This document shows positions 1-8,808 of a stretch of 64,000 nucleotides of DNA, piece after piece. Source of the DNA: Agarophyton chilense (Eukaryota; Rhodophyta; Florideophyceae; Gracilariales; Gracilariaceae); contig JARGXX010000068.1 of the NCBI GenBank assembly GCA_030374765.1, positions 4,774,001 through 4,838,000 on the forward strand. The letters are read 5' to 3'. Position 1 is the first letter of the stretch, and the number at the start of each line of letters is the position of its first letter. A program made the translations under genes and the position numbers. The notes under the pieces are model-generated. The model was not told the origin of the DNA. It saw nothing but the letters and a program-made list of their open reading frames with translations, and made no database searches.

Positions 1-1588
1 AGCTCCCGCAGATGAACCTACAACAACCTCTAATCATTCTAATGATCCTCCAATCGCTTCTTCTTTGCTGAAAACTGCATACATTTATATCTCAAAACCC
101 GGGCTCGGGAGCCCTCTTACTCAACCGGTTTTCAAAGAGAATGGTCTCGTAGGATTATTCAATTCGTGCTCTAAATTTGGCATCCATGAGAACATTGGAC
201 CCATCGGAGCTGATACGTGCTTTCAAGATGATGAGTACAATGATCGAATAACGTTTGAGATGACTTTCCGGGAATCCAGAAACCTCATAGAAAATGCATT
301 TCACCACCAACCTCCAAATCTGTTGACCCAAGCAGATACAGACCAAATAGCAGAGCCAAGAATTTTTTTCACGGATGTTAGCATGGCTACATCAGCGGCC
401 AAGGTCGTTGTGTTGTACGACTGCAAGCCCGGCTTGTCAGGATCTATCTACCTCTCTCTTCAACTGAGCTTTGGGGATTCTAGACTGGTCATTCCATGGA
501 CTAAGACATGTTCCAGCGGCGAAAATGAGAAGATTTCTTTCGGCTACATTATAGAAAACGGTTCTAAGTCGAGCAAAATCAACTTCAACAAATCTGAATC
601 ATCTGCGCTTGTTGTGACACCTAGTGATGTATCTACGGAGGTCTATCTGAAGCTGCAACAACCAGGGGCGCAACAATTATTTCTAGCTCCTTACGTGACG
701 AGCAGTAAACCTGAAATCACCGAAGTTCTTGTCCGAGGAAATCATCTGTCTGGAGGAGTTCTAAACGGTTTGGAGGAAAACTTATTTCAATTGTCCTATA
801 CCTGTGAACAAAAAGGATTAACAGAGATCCGTGTCACAATTGCATTTCCCCCGTTTGATAATGTGACAGCATCTTGGACAAAAGGTTCGTAGTGACATTC
901 ACTCTTAAGTGTCGCGAGCTGAACCCTTGCTGACTATTCTTGTTGCACCCTGTGTACAGATTGTGGAGGGCAGACACCATCCAATCTTCAGGTTGGAACG
1001 ACGGCGGGATCCTCAGACGTCATCAAGAATGGGGAACCAACACACAGTTTCATGGTAGGGATACAACACATAGGAAAAGAACACTCAGATGAACATATGC
1101 ATCTTTCCGGGAATGAATCAAACTGGAAAGTGTTTCTCCATAATAACATTCTCGACATGCAATCTGCAGAGGCCACTTTGTATATTGGGAGAATCACTTT
1201 AACAGTGGAACATCCAGAAAACGTTGTCGTTCCTGAGCCTCGCTTACGTTCTAATGGTGCTTTAGGATGGTCAGTGGAGTCCAATGCAGGCTTTGCACTC
1301 CAGCCCGAAAAATATCTCAAAGTATCCTTTCACTTCGTTTGTAGAAGAATTGGTGAAAGTCGTATCCTTATAACGTTGCCAATCCTTCATTATGACACCG
1401 TTGAGTTTGGCATAGCAAAACGATGCACCCATGTCGGGAGGGTTCGAAAGTCAGCGCAGCTGGTCTTCACAGCAGGCAAGGCGTTAGTTTTGTTAATTGC
1501 TTTCTGCGTAGCAATAGTAGTAATAACTATCATACGGCGTGGTAGCGGCAGAAAAGGTTTCAAGGCTCTACCGACGATCGATAAATGA
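1..1588 (+). CDS. Type I membrane protein with repeated cysteine modules, 5' end outside window
   Basis: Two exons, 1-884 and 960-1588, joined in frame (split GAT codon); 503 residues are visible and the frame is open to the left edge, so the start lies outside. The protein shows at least two similar modules, each ending in a Cys, a G-x-x-x-I-x-I/V run and an aromatic-x-x-x-K-x-C close (the WTKDC and GIAKRC segments). A hydrophobic helix follows near the C-terminus (about nt 1467-1530), then a short basic tail (RRGSGRK), which fits a single-pass membrane protein with its modules outside or in the lumen. N-glycosylation sequons are present (NGS, NKS, NVT, NES). I do not recognise the family. 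The gene model is well supported by the reading frame running across the intron and by the repeated module spanning the junction; the function is unknown. Confidence 0.75.
885..959 (+). other. Spliceosomal intron, 75 bp
   Basis: The donor is AAAG|GTTCGT at 884/885 and the acceptor GTGTACAG|A at 959/960. A CTGAC branch-point-like motif sits at 929-933, about 27 bases before the acceptor. The unspliced frame stops within the intron. Removing the 75 bases restores one frame through to the stop at 1588 and completes a cysteine module matching the later one. It is the only intron I can support in a host gene here. Confidence 0.75.
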
Positions 1589-2198
1589 ACAACACGATGA
1601 ACTCTTGAAACGAAGTGAAGACTGTTTTTGTTGACGTGGACAATCTTCAATAACATAAAACTTGGCTTTCAGAAAGGGCCGTTCCATGGGTTTCTTGATC
1701 ACGAAACGAAAAAACTGAAAGCGTTAGCGAGGCAATCAGATTCCTACACATTGCCTTCTGATGTTTAAGGTCTCGTTCAATGAAGGCGGCTCGCTCGTTG
1801 CTGCCTTCATTGAAATTGAAGTTCGAAAGGTACGCCTGCACTTTACAAGTGCAATCGATATGGGCGCTCCCGATCAGTATTTGCCGCTCGGGCCGTCCCT
1901 CAGCGGCCCCCTTTTCGGCCCTAAGTAAAGCAGTCATCGTGACCGAACCAGAGCAAACACAAAATACCTCCCAAGACCGTAATATACATGAAATCACTTC
2001 GGAACTACCAAAAGCGCGAGACCAACTGCAGCCCTACGATATACAACAGATTCGTCCGGAACGACAAACAGCCCAAAACAAACTACAAGATAAATTGTGC
2101 AACTCGGAGTGCTAGAAAGCCGTCAAAGCTCTAAAGTTAAGTAGAGAAATCAATGAAAATTTAGCGACAAAGCGCGACCTCATCGCGAATATAATAGT
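1589..2198. other. 3' flank of the membrane-protein gene, no gene recognised
   Basis: No coding region is recognised. Open frames here are short, lack similarity I can name and overlap on both strands. The stretch holds a 37-base hairpin at 1777-1813: 11-base perfect arms starting TCAATGAAGGC and a loop that adds two more pairs. It could be in the 3' UTR or be a relic of a mobile element. The right end abuts the MITE at 2199. Confidence 0.5.
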
Positions 2199-2574
2199 GG
2201 GTCGCTCCTGAATTTCAAATTGCACGCCCTGGGCAAATCGCAATCTGCGATTAGGTTTGCCTGCCGCTAAAAGAATGGTCACTGATATTCAGTATCAAAC
2301 TGAGCACTGAATGCTAGCATCGTCTCATGAGGCGCGAATTAATGCCTCCAAACACTCCACAATGGACCCCATGACCATGGCGGGAGTTTCTTTTTCTGGT
2401 TGGTATGGGGTTTCGGTGGCTTTGTTGGCGCCATATTTGATGTTTGCGTCCTTGATCAAATGCTCTGACGGGGCCGAGCCATAACCACTTTGCGCAAATT
2501 GAGTACACTCAAATGGTCTGAATCGCTGAATTTGAGTGCACTCAATTTGCGATTTGGAATTTCAGGAGCGACCC
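2199..2574. mobile_element. MITE-like non-autonomous DNA transposon with 3-bp target duplication
   Basis: The ends are inverted repeats of about 27 bp with a few mismatches, beginning GGGTCGCTCCTGAA on the left and ending TTCAGGAGCGACCC on the right. The triplet AGT flanks both ends (2196-2198 and 2575-2577) as a target duplication. The 376-bp body has no coding capacity. Near the right end, 2494-2550 forms an almost perfect 21-bp hairpin. A 3-bp duplication and a GGG start fit PIF/Harbinger MITEs, and a Harbinger remnant lies 0.5 kb away, but AGT is not the usual TWA target, so the superfamily is not settled. Confidence 0.7.
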
Positions 2575-2999
2575 AGTGACCGTACACCTGCGGATGTGCG
2601 TCACACAACTACAGCGTGTGAAGTATCAAACATAGAGTGGCAGCAACCTTGAATAATTCTCCCTCCTGCTCATGACAAACCAGGCTGAATTTTGCTTGTT
2701 TTGTCATGATTCTGTCAGGAAGTGGCACAGTCGTGAGGAATTTAACTTGGCGAGGAGGTAGATATCACCTTGGAAATCACCAACAGCTTTTTAGTATCCT
2801 ATTCATTGCATTCCTCACAAATAAAACCAAAACCCTTATTCTCCATGGCCAAAGACGCTGCCTAGTCCTCTTCTACGAAACAAACAACTGCTGCCCGGCC
2901 TCTCAGGCCTGCGTTCATCGCGCCCGTTCAGACAGTTCTTGATTAGAAAGCTGTTTAGGCTGGGCCAGATATAACGTCATGTAACGCACCCTCCGTTGC
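2575..2999. other. No gene recognised
   Basis: Between the MITE and the Myb-like remnant. The 78-codon frame at 2706-2942 has no recognisable domain and is not supported as a gene. Confidence 0.4.
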
Positions 3000-3009
3000 G
3001 GCATCTTTT

Positions 3010-3660
3010 ACGCATAATGAAGAACGCTGCAACAGTAGCGGCCGTCGCTCGAAGTATACGCCTCTGGAGAACCTCTTAATTGTACGGAAAGTGGCGGCTG
3101 CTAAGGCGCACATAGCCTTTTATATGCAAATTTGCCTTCTTTATAAACCAATAGGTACGCGCTGCAAGTCTAACACCAGCATGACCTGCAAAGTCATTTG
3201 GAACCAGTGCCAGGATCGCTACACCCGTTTAAAAAAAGCTGCGGCGAAAGAAAACGGGCTCACTTATTTTCGTTCTAGAATAGGGTGGGTGAACTGAGCG
3301 AGCTCAACGAGCTCCTTTCTCAAATTCGTGAAGCTGAGGAGGATCTCGAGCGAGAAAATAGTGAGAAGAAGAATCAGGTTTCCAAGACAGAGAAACAGAA
3401 GGAGCGTATAGGGAGAAACCTGTCGCCGTTACTATTTCCCGCAGCAATAATCTCTCACCCGATTATAAGAGCAACGATGAAGGTTCATGAAGTGACTCCG
3501 GCGGTAGTCCTAAGAAACGAAAGAAGCGCAGGAAAGTACGAAGTAATGGTATCGGAGGAGAGGGAGCAGCGTTTGGTGACTCGCTTAGAGAGTCGGATTG
3601 AACCTGCATTGACTTGGAGCCTGATCAGCTGGAGTTGGAACGTCATAAATTTGATGTGAA
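3010..3660 (+). pseudogene. Myb/SANT-like protein of a PIF/Harbinger transposon, broken
   Basis: Two overlapping frames show a Harbinger-type second ORF. From about 3043 the frame reads RRSKYTPLENLLIVRKVAAA, then a W-x-x-C-x-D-R-Y-x-x-L-K-K segment typical of the trihelix/Myb domain of these proteins (an asparagine stands in the usual valine position). A second frame from 3285 continues with the conserved acidic stretch ELNELLSQIREAEE and a charged coiled coil. The change of frame near 3290 and the lack of an ATG in the right place mean the gene is broken. In intact Harbinger elements this protein binds the element ends and assists the transposase. The transposase tail lies on the opposite strand at 3945-4208, the usual convergent arrangement. 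Confidence 0.55.
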
Positions 3661-3944
3661 GAAAAAGAGCAACGTAAATAACGAGAACGGCGTCGATTGG
3701 AGCGTCAGGAGAACAACGAGCTAGAGTTGAAACAACTACAGGCTTTACAAGGCTCTTTCCAGTCTCAGCAGAAGTAAGTTATTCATGCTTTGCGGCGGTT
3801 TTCGACGCTTAAAGTTTGCATAATCACTGCAGAGAAGCGCAATTTTCTCCTCGCGGAGCGTTTCTTCGAACCAATTCCGCGTTAAAGCTCGCCAGCTCGC
3901 GCAACATCCGCTGCGCTATATTATTTTTCTATGTGCATGGCCAA

Positions 3945-4208
3945 CTATTCCTCGAGTGAAGGAGGGAGGCAAGCAACATATTGCGATACCTGGTTGGGAT
4001 AAATGCAATCGCGGTAGTTGCTGAAAAACATGCAGCAGAGAAAAAGCAATCCGATCGGGCTGTCCAATAGTTTCATCTTGACCTCAAAATCCACGATAGT
4101 AAAATGCATCTTGATCTCTTTAAATATCCACTCCACCGTTATCCTTGTCGACGACATGGCCTTGTTGAACGCTTTCTTGGCTGTGTTTAACGATTCTTCT
4201 TGGAAAGG
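3945..4208 (-). pseudogene. C-terminal remnant of a PIF/Harbinger DDE transposase
   Basis: The minus frame carries FNKAMSSTRITVEWIFKEIK followed by DSPIGLLFLCCMFFSNYRDC and a Y-P-N-Q segment. This is the C-terminal pattern of DDE_Tnp_4 (Harbinger) transposases: R-x-x-V-E-W around the last catalytic Glu, the hydrophobic helix with N-x-R/Y-x-C, then Y-x-N-Q. Only about 85 residues remain. The coding sequence stops at the edge of the LTR at 4209; the rest of the transposase is not found on the far side of that element (11981 onward), so the interruption is not a simple insertion. Confidence 0.65.
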
Positions 4209-5121
4209 TGTGGAGCAAAACCCGGCGACGGGAAGTGCTCTCAAGGTGTTCGAAGCCTTGCTCCCTGGGGGAGGCAGACTCAGAGACAGAGCCCTCCGTT
4301 CCGCCCGTAGTGTGGGGTGTAACTCCCACGGGGGATTCCGGCAGTACCGACGGAGGTGAGGGGTAGAAACCGTTGGATCGGGAATGGGTATGGGTATCCC
4401 AAAGAATGGGGGAAAATCCGGCGAAGAGGAAAAACGGGGCGAGGGTCGGGCACTAACAGGCACCGGACCCGAGAACCAGAAAAGGGGCGAAACAACAAAA
4501 GAAACCCAATACAGGGGCGAAAACCTGTCCTCGAAAGGAAACACAAAAAGCACGCAACAAGTAAGCAGAACCCCCACGGGGTATCGTGCACGCAGGTCGT
4601 CTGAGCGGTCCCAAGGGGGTGGTTGCACGGAACCCAAACGTGGGCACTCTCCAAGTGGAGTCGTGTCCCTACGCAGGCGTTGCTAACCAGAGCCCGTTCC
4701 GGGTTGTAAGGCCGAAACAATGGCGACGAAGAACCTCTAAAGGTATCGAAGACCAACCTTGGTTGTCATTTACTTTGAGCTCGGATTGTCAGATCTCGCC
4801 TCCCTAAGTAGGGCCCACTAACTAAACTCTACAGTAGTGCACACCTGCTCAGGGCCATACACGTGGAGATCCCACTGCCAGGGCCCAAAAGTCCAACGTT
4901 CTACAAATATCCGAAAATCGGTGCCAAAATTAAGCCACGTGTATCACGGGGCCAATCCAACCATGGGCCATCCGAATTTTCCCGTATAGGCGAAATATAA
5001 CCGGAAAACAGTGCCACCTCAGCACACCTTAGAGGGGATCATAATCATAACCCTCGGAGGGTTCAATCCTCTTTCTATGAGTTGCATCTTCAAGTATCCC
5101 CTGACTGGGCGTTGCTCTACA
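4209..5121 (-). repeat. 3' LTR of element A
   Basis: 913 bp, beginning TG and ending CA on the plus strand, and near-identical to 11067-11980. On the element strand it starts TGTAGAGCAACG and ends GCTCCACA. A TTATATTT box lies near its 5' side on the element strand. Several short open frames in both LTR copies are not genes. Confidence 0.9.
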
Positions 5122-5136
5122 TCTCCCCCTCCTTAA
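5122..5136 (-). promoter_or_regulatory. Polypurine tract of element A
   Basis: The plus strand reads TCTCCCCCTCCTTAA, so the element strand has AAGGAGGGGGAGA directly against the 3' LTR, the expected primer site for plus-strand DNA synthesis. Confidence 0.7.
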
Positions 5137-5202
5137 GACGAGGAAGAACATTCCGAGCCGCGGGTGTCTAACTTTCCGATCACTATACATACTAATCTCC
5201 CA

Positions 5203-7059
5203 ATGGGGTCCTTCACCACTTCTGAGGATCGCCACAAAACCGGCACATCGGTACAACTCTCTTGTACTCCTCCGACTTTCGGCGATAAGCCACTTTTCGC
5301 CACAGCGGTCTCGACTAGCCCTCTCAAGGGAATGAACCCATACGCCATCAACCCACTCTCGGGGCCATCGGCCTCCGCGCCGGCGGACAACGAAGCTCCC
5401 CAGCAGGGTGAATATTTCTCCGGTTTGGATGCGGCTCCGTCAGGTACCGAACCTTTCGCCTCGGCGGGCAACCGACATCCTCAGGAGAATTTGGACATTA
5501 ACGCGGTGGCGTGGAACTCCGCCCATGCGATGCCCTTGGTAGCAAACTCCAGAGGTTGGATCTCAAACGAATCCTTTCGAAGGTGGAGTCCCCTTACCGA
5601 TCCGGTGATATATTCCCGCGCTCCGTGGTTCCATCCGACAGCGGTTCGCGACGATGAGCTCATCGACTCCTACGTGGAGGACGGCTTATTGCCGGGTGGC
5701 CTACCTGTTGAGGTTGTACGTTCTCCCGATTGGAGGGCGCGGGTAGCCATAGAGCCTCAGTATCTATACCGCAGTCGCGGGGAGTCCCTGGACAAGGCGC
5801 GCGCAGCGATGGCGGCTCTGGCCTACCAGCGATTGGAGAGGTCACGCTTTGACCATCTGGTTCCCCCGGAGTACGGGTTCGATGTCGCCTATTACCGCAC
5901 GTACGGTGAGGTCTCCTACGGGGATAACTTGGCAGCCTTTCCCGAAGCCGAGTTCCGCGGACCGGGTTTTCCTCTCCGAGAAGATATGCTTTAATGGAGT
6001 CGTCCCATCCTTCGGGCTGAATTCAGGTACCTTCAACGGCAGTTTACCCAATATGGGTTCGATCGACGCGTGCGCTTCGAGCGCCGCTCGCGCTCCCGTT
6101 TCGGGTTCCTTGTCCCGTATCCTCACGTGGAACTGGAGCGTATCCGTAACACGGCGAAGGTTGGGCGAATCGTGCCCCTTCCAGCTTGGTAAAGTAAGGT
6201 CGAGGTCCCCCGAGGGTGCTTTGCTGAACTGCCCCCATGCATCTACTATATCGGGTCTCGTTTGATGCACGACCCGAACTCGGGATACTGGGCCCTCGTT
6301 GCAGCCGTGTGGGCAGCCCGCGTAGCGGCGCACCTCCTCTGGGATGCTCATGACCATTTCCGTATCTGGTATATTCCTCCGATGCTACGGACCATCATGC
6401 GTCAGATCGACCTTGTCCCAGCGTTGGGTTCGGCCAGCAACGTGCAGGACCTGTATCCAATCTTCGACGTGATCGACAACACCCAATGGGATCGAGTTCC
6501 AGTGGCAAATCAGCCCGCAGGGGAAGGATCCGCGCGAGACAAGTCTCCTGGCCGGTACGATTCGGGCTCCGGTAACTGGGTCTATTACAATCCCTTCGAA
6601 GAGGTTCGCATCAGCGCGGCGCAAGCACGGGCGCTGATTGACTCGCCTCGACCGATGCCGGTTGGACACCCGACGGGGTTCATTTATACCGACGATTACG
6701 AGTACGAGCCTCCAGTAGACCTGGACGATCCAGCGTTGGATAACGAAGTGCCAGCTCCTAGTGGAGTACTCCCTGTGGAGCCATCTGCACCCTTCCAACC
6801 AGTGGGAACGACCTCAGCTGCGGCGGCGAATGCATCCGGCGGCGGTTCATCTGCTCCCCCCGGGTGGAGTGTGAACACCCTTGCGCAGGCGCCGGTTGCC
6901 ACTCCGCAAGCGGATAGTGTGCGACAAGGCCTCGTGAACGCAGGCATTCCGATTCCCCCGGGTATGACGGATGTGAGCCAGATGTTGGCTTTCGCCTCGG
7001 CGTACCATCAGGGTCAGAATCCCCACGGTGGGGCGGGTCCCTCCTCGGGCTTTCCGTAG
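5203..7059 (+). pseudogene. Antisense accessory frame of element A
   Basis: Lies on the strand opposite gag and pol, starting about 80 bp inside the 3' LTR (first ATG 5203; the open frame begins at about 5164) and ending 400 bp before the chromodomain frame. The product is Pro/Ser-rich at its N-terminus. It then shows a conserved core with APWFHPTAVRDDELIDSYV, later LLWDAHDHFRIWY and DVIDNTQWDRVP, and a low-complexity, Ala/Gly/Pro-rich tail. The same motifs in the same order occur in the antisense frame of element B (23099-24925) and, weaker, in element C (26680-28935). I do not recognise the family. The frame looks broken, about one or two breaks. Confidence 0.7.
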
Positions 7060-7106
7060 TTCCGCCTTCGGGCAATTGTGGAGTCCATAGCTTGGCGACA
7101 ATAGTA

Positions 7107-7280
7107 AACTTCTGATATTTGCATAACTTCCTTTCTTCTTCCTTCCTAGGATCTTAACTTCTACTTCTCTTCTTCTTCCTTCTTAGGATCTTCTTCATCT
7201 TCTTCTTCATCTTCTTCCCTTCCTAGTGTCCAATCTTCTTCTTAATCTTCTTCTCCACTTCGTGGGTCTTCTTTTCCTTT
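7107..7280 (-). repeat. GA-rich tract (element strand) between chromodomain and antisense frame
   Basis: The plus strand is an almost pure CT run built of TCTTCTTC-like units, purine-rich on the element strand. It separates the two convergent frames of element A. A GA-rich tract in the same place in element B (22810-23010) suggests a conserved spacer rather than chance. Confidence 0.6.
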
Positions 7281-7458
7281 TTCATTATAAACTGTCCCGA
7301 TAACCGGTTTTGTGTTCCCCGGTTAACGGCGCTAGGCCGAGGGCCAGTAGACATTCCCTCTCAATACGTGTTCTTCGGGATACTCTCCTCAATTCCTCTT
7401 CAGAGGTCCAACATCTTCCTCACTTCGAGGTCGCATCCACACCAGTTCCCGTGGTGGT

Positions 7459-7749
7459 TTACCCGACTTGGGCATTATCCAGATTTGGAGGCAAGGTTAC
7501 CCGAGCGCGTCGGTGATAGGATAAAACCTTAGACCTCGGAAGGTGCTCAATGGGTTCCACTGTATCCTCCTCAGGCGATAATCCGTACCATCGGACTTGG
7601 TAGCGAACTTCTCCCTCGGGGGTGTAGATGTGACGCACGATGCGATCGATAACGAATTCCTGCGGGTACACTTTTCCCTTTTCGGGCTTCTCTTCCATCT
7701 TGGAACGCTCTAGTTCCCTTGAGGGTGTCAACGTAGGGCCTAGACACAC
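7459..7749 (-). CDS. Chromodomain at the end of pol, element A
   Basis: A 96-residue frame containing FVIDRIVRHIYTPEGEVRYQ and VRWYGLSPEEDTVEPIEHL. This is the chromodomain fold, with aromatic residues in the first strand and RWYG, that closes the integrase of chromoviruses. The expected tryptophan of D-x-W-E-P is a valine here. In the family this domain directs integration toward particular chromatin. The integrase core that should precede it was not recognised. Confidence 0.75.
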   Translation of the reverse strand: MCLGPTLTPSRELERSKMEEKPEKGKVYPQEFVIDRIVRHIYTPEGEVRYQVRWYGLSPEEDTVEPIEHLPRSKVLSYHRRARVTLPPNLDNAQVG

Positions 7750-8033
7750 CCCGGTGGGTTCTTTTCCGTGTTGCGAGCGGGTCTCAGCACTTCGTCCAAA
7801 CGGTGCCGAGTGGCCTGTGGGCTACGTTGTAACTTCCGTCTACGGAGTCAAAACGGCCCACTTTTGGGTTCTTCTTAAAGCTGACATCTTCCCGATAACA
7901 ACGGTGTTCTTAGATTCCGTGACGGTTGAGGAACCGCGACGCGGTAGCGTCTCCAATCTCAGGGGGATAAGACTTCAACGTCAACCCGAGCTACGGGGAC
8001 GAATGTTGCTCTAGTGCAACGCGCCGTGCGACG

Positions 8034-8134
8034 GAGGCGGTTTGCGCGACGGTTGGTCGTCAGAGCCTTTTGATTGGCTCGGTGAGGCGGGTTGCGCGAC
8101 AGTTGGTCGTCAGAGCCTTTTGATTGGCTCGGTG
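8034..8134. repeat. Tandem repeat, two copies of 50 bp
   Basis: GAGGCGGTTTGCGCGAC and the following 33 bases are repeated once with about two changes (units 8034-8083 and 8084-8134). It lies inside element A between gag and the chromodomain frame and is not coding as far as I can see. Confidence 0.8.
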
Positions 8135-8808
8135 CCATTCGACGTGGGCTACATAAATGCGCGGGCGCCGGTTGCCACTCCGCAAGCGGATATGAGGTGG
8201 CGCTTTAGGCACGCGCTAGCACTCTCCTGAGCTGTCCCCGACGGGTCTCACTCATTTCTTTCCCATTCCTGAGGGTTCCAGTGTCTCCATAGGAGTTCCT
8301 ATTTCCATTCCATAACGGAGAGCCAAATTTGGTCAACCTCGTCGTCGAGATCTTCCCCGTGCGGGTCCGCTGACACAGCTCGTTCCCGAGAAAGCGGGGT
8401 TTGAGTGTGCGACACCTCAGTGTCTCTTCCGCGGCGGCGGGTGATCGTCGGCTCTATAGGCGTTCCGGGTGCGGAGTTCTCCACACGACTCTCCCTAGGC
8501 GGTTTTTCGTCATCTTTTCTGACGTCGTGCTCGGCTGGGTCGGCGGTGATGTCGCTACCCATACGCTGGGGTTGTGACTTCTCTGTCGCCGGCTCGGTCG
8601 GGCTCGCCGTCTCACTGTGAGAACTAGATTCCCTGTTAGGGCGACTGGCTGACGCCGAAACATCGTCCTGCGAAGGAACTAAGTCCTCCTCCCCCTCCTT
8701 AGGCGGAGAGCCAGGAGGCTTGACTACCTCCGGTGGGGGACTAACTCTGTAAGAGTTCGTTGGCTGGGCCCTTGAGGGAGCGGGCCCAGGTTCGGGAGTA
8801 TCCGAAGT

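Noticed and set aside
1780-2115. 111-codon frame downstream of the membrane-protein gene
   Set aside because: Low-information composition, contains the hairpin, overlaps a frame on the other strand, and has no family.
4280-4807. Several frames of 60-160 codons inside the LTR, repeated at 11138-11665
   Set aside because: They occur on both strands in three or more phases and exist twice only because the LTR is duplicated; no domain is recognisable.
8034-8134. CRISPR-like direct repeat
   Set aside because: Only two adjacent copies without spacers, inside a retrotransposon of a eukaryote.
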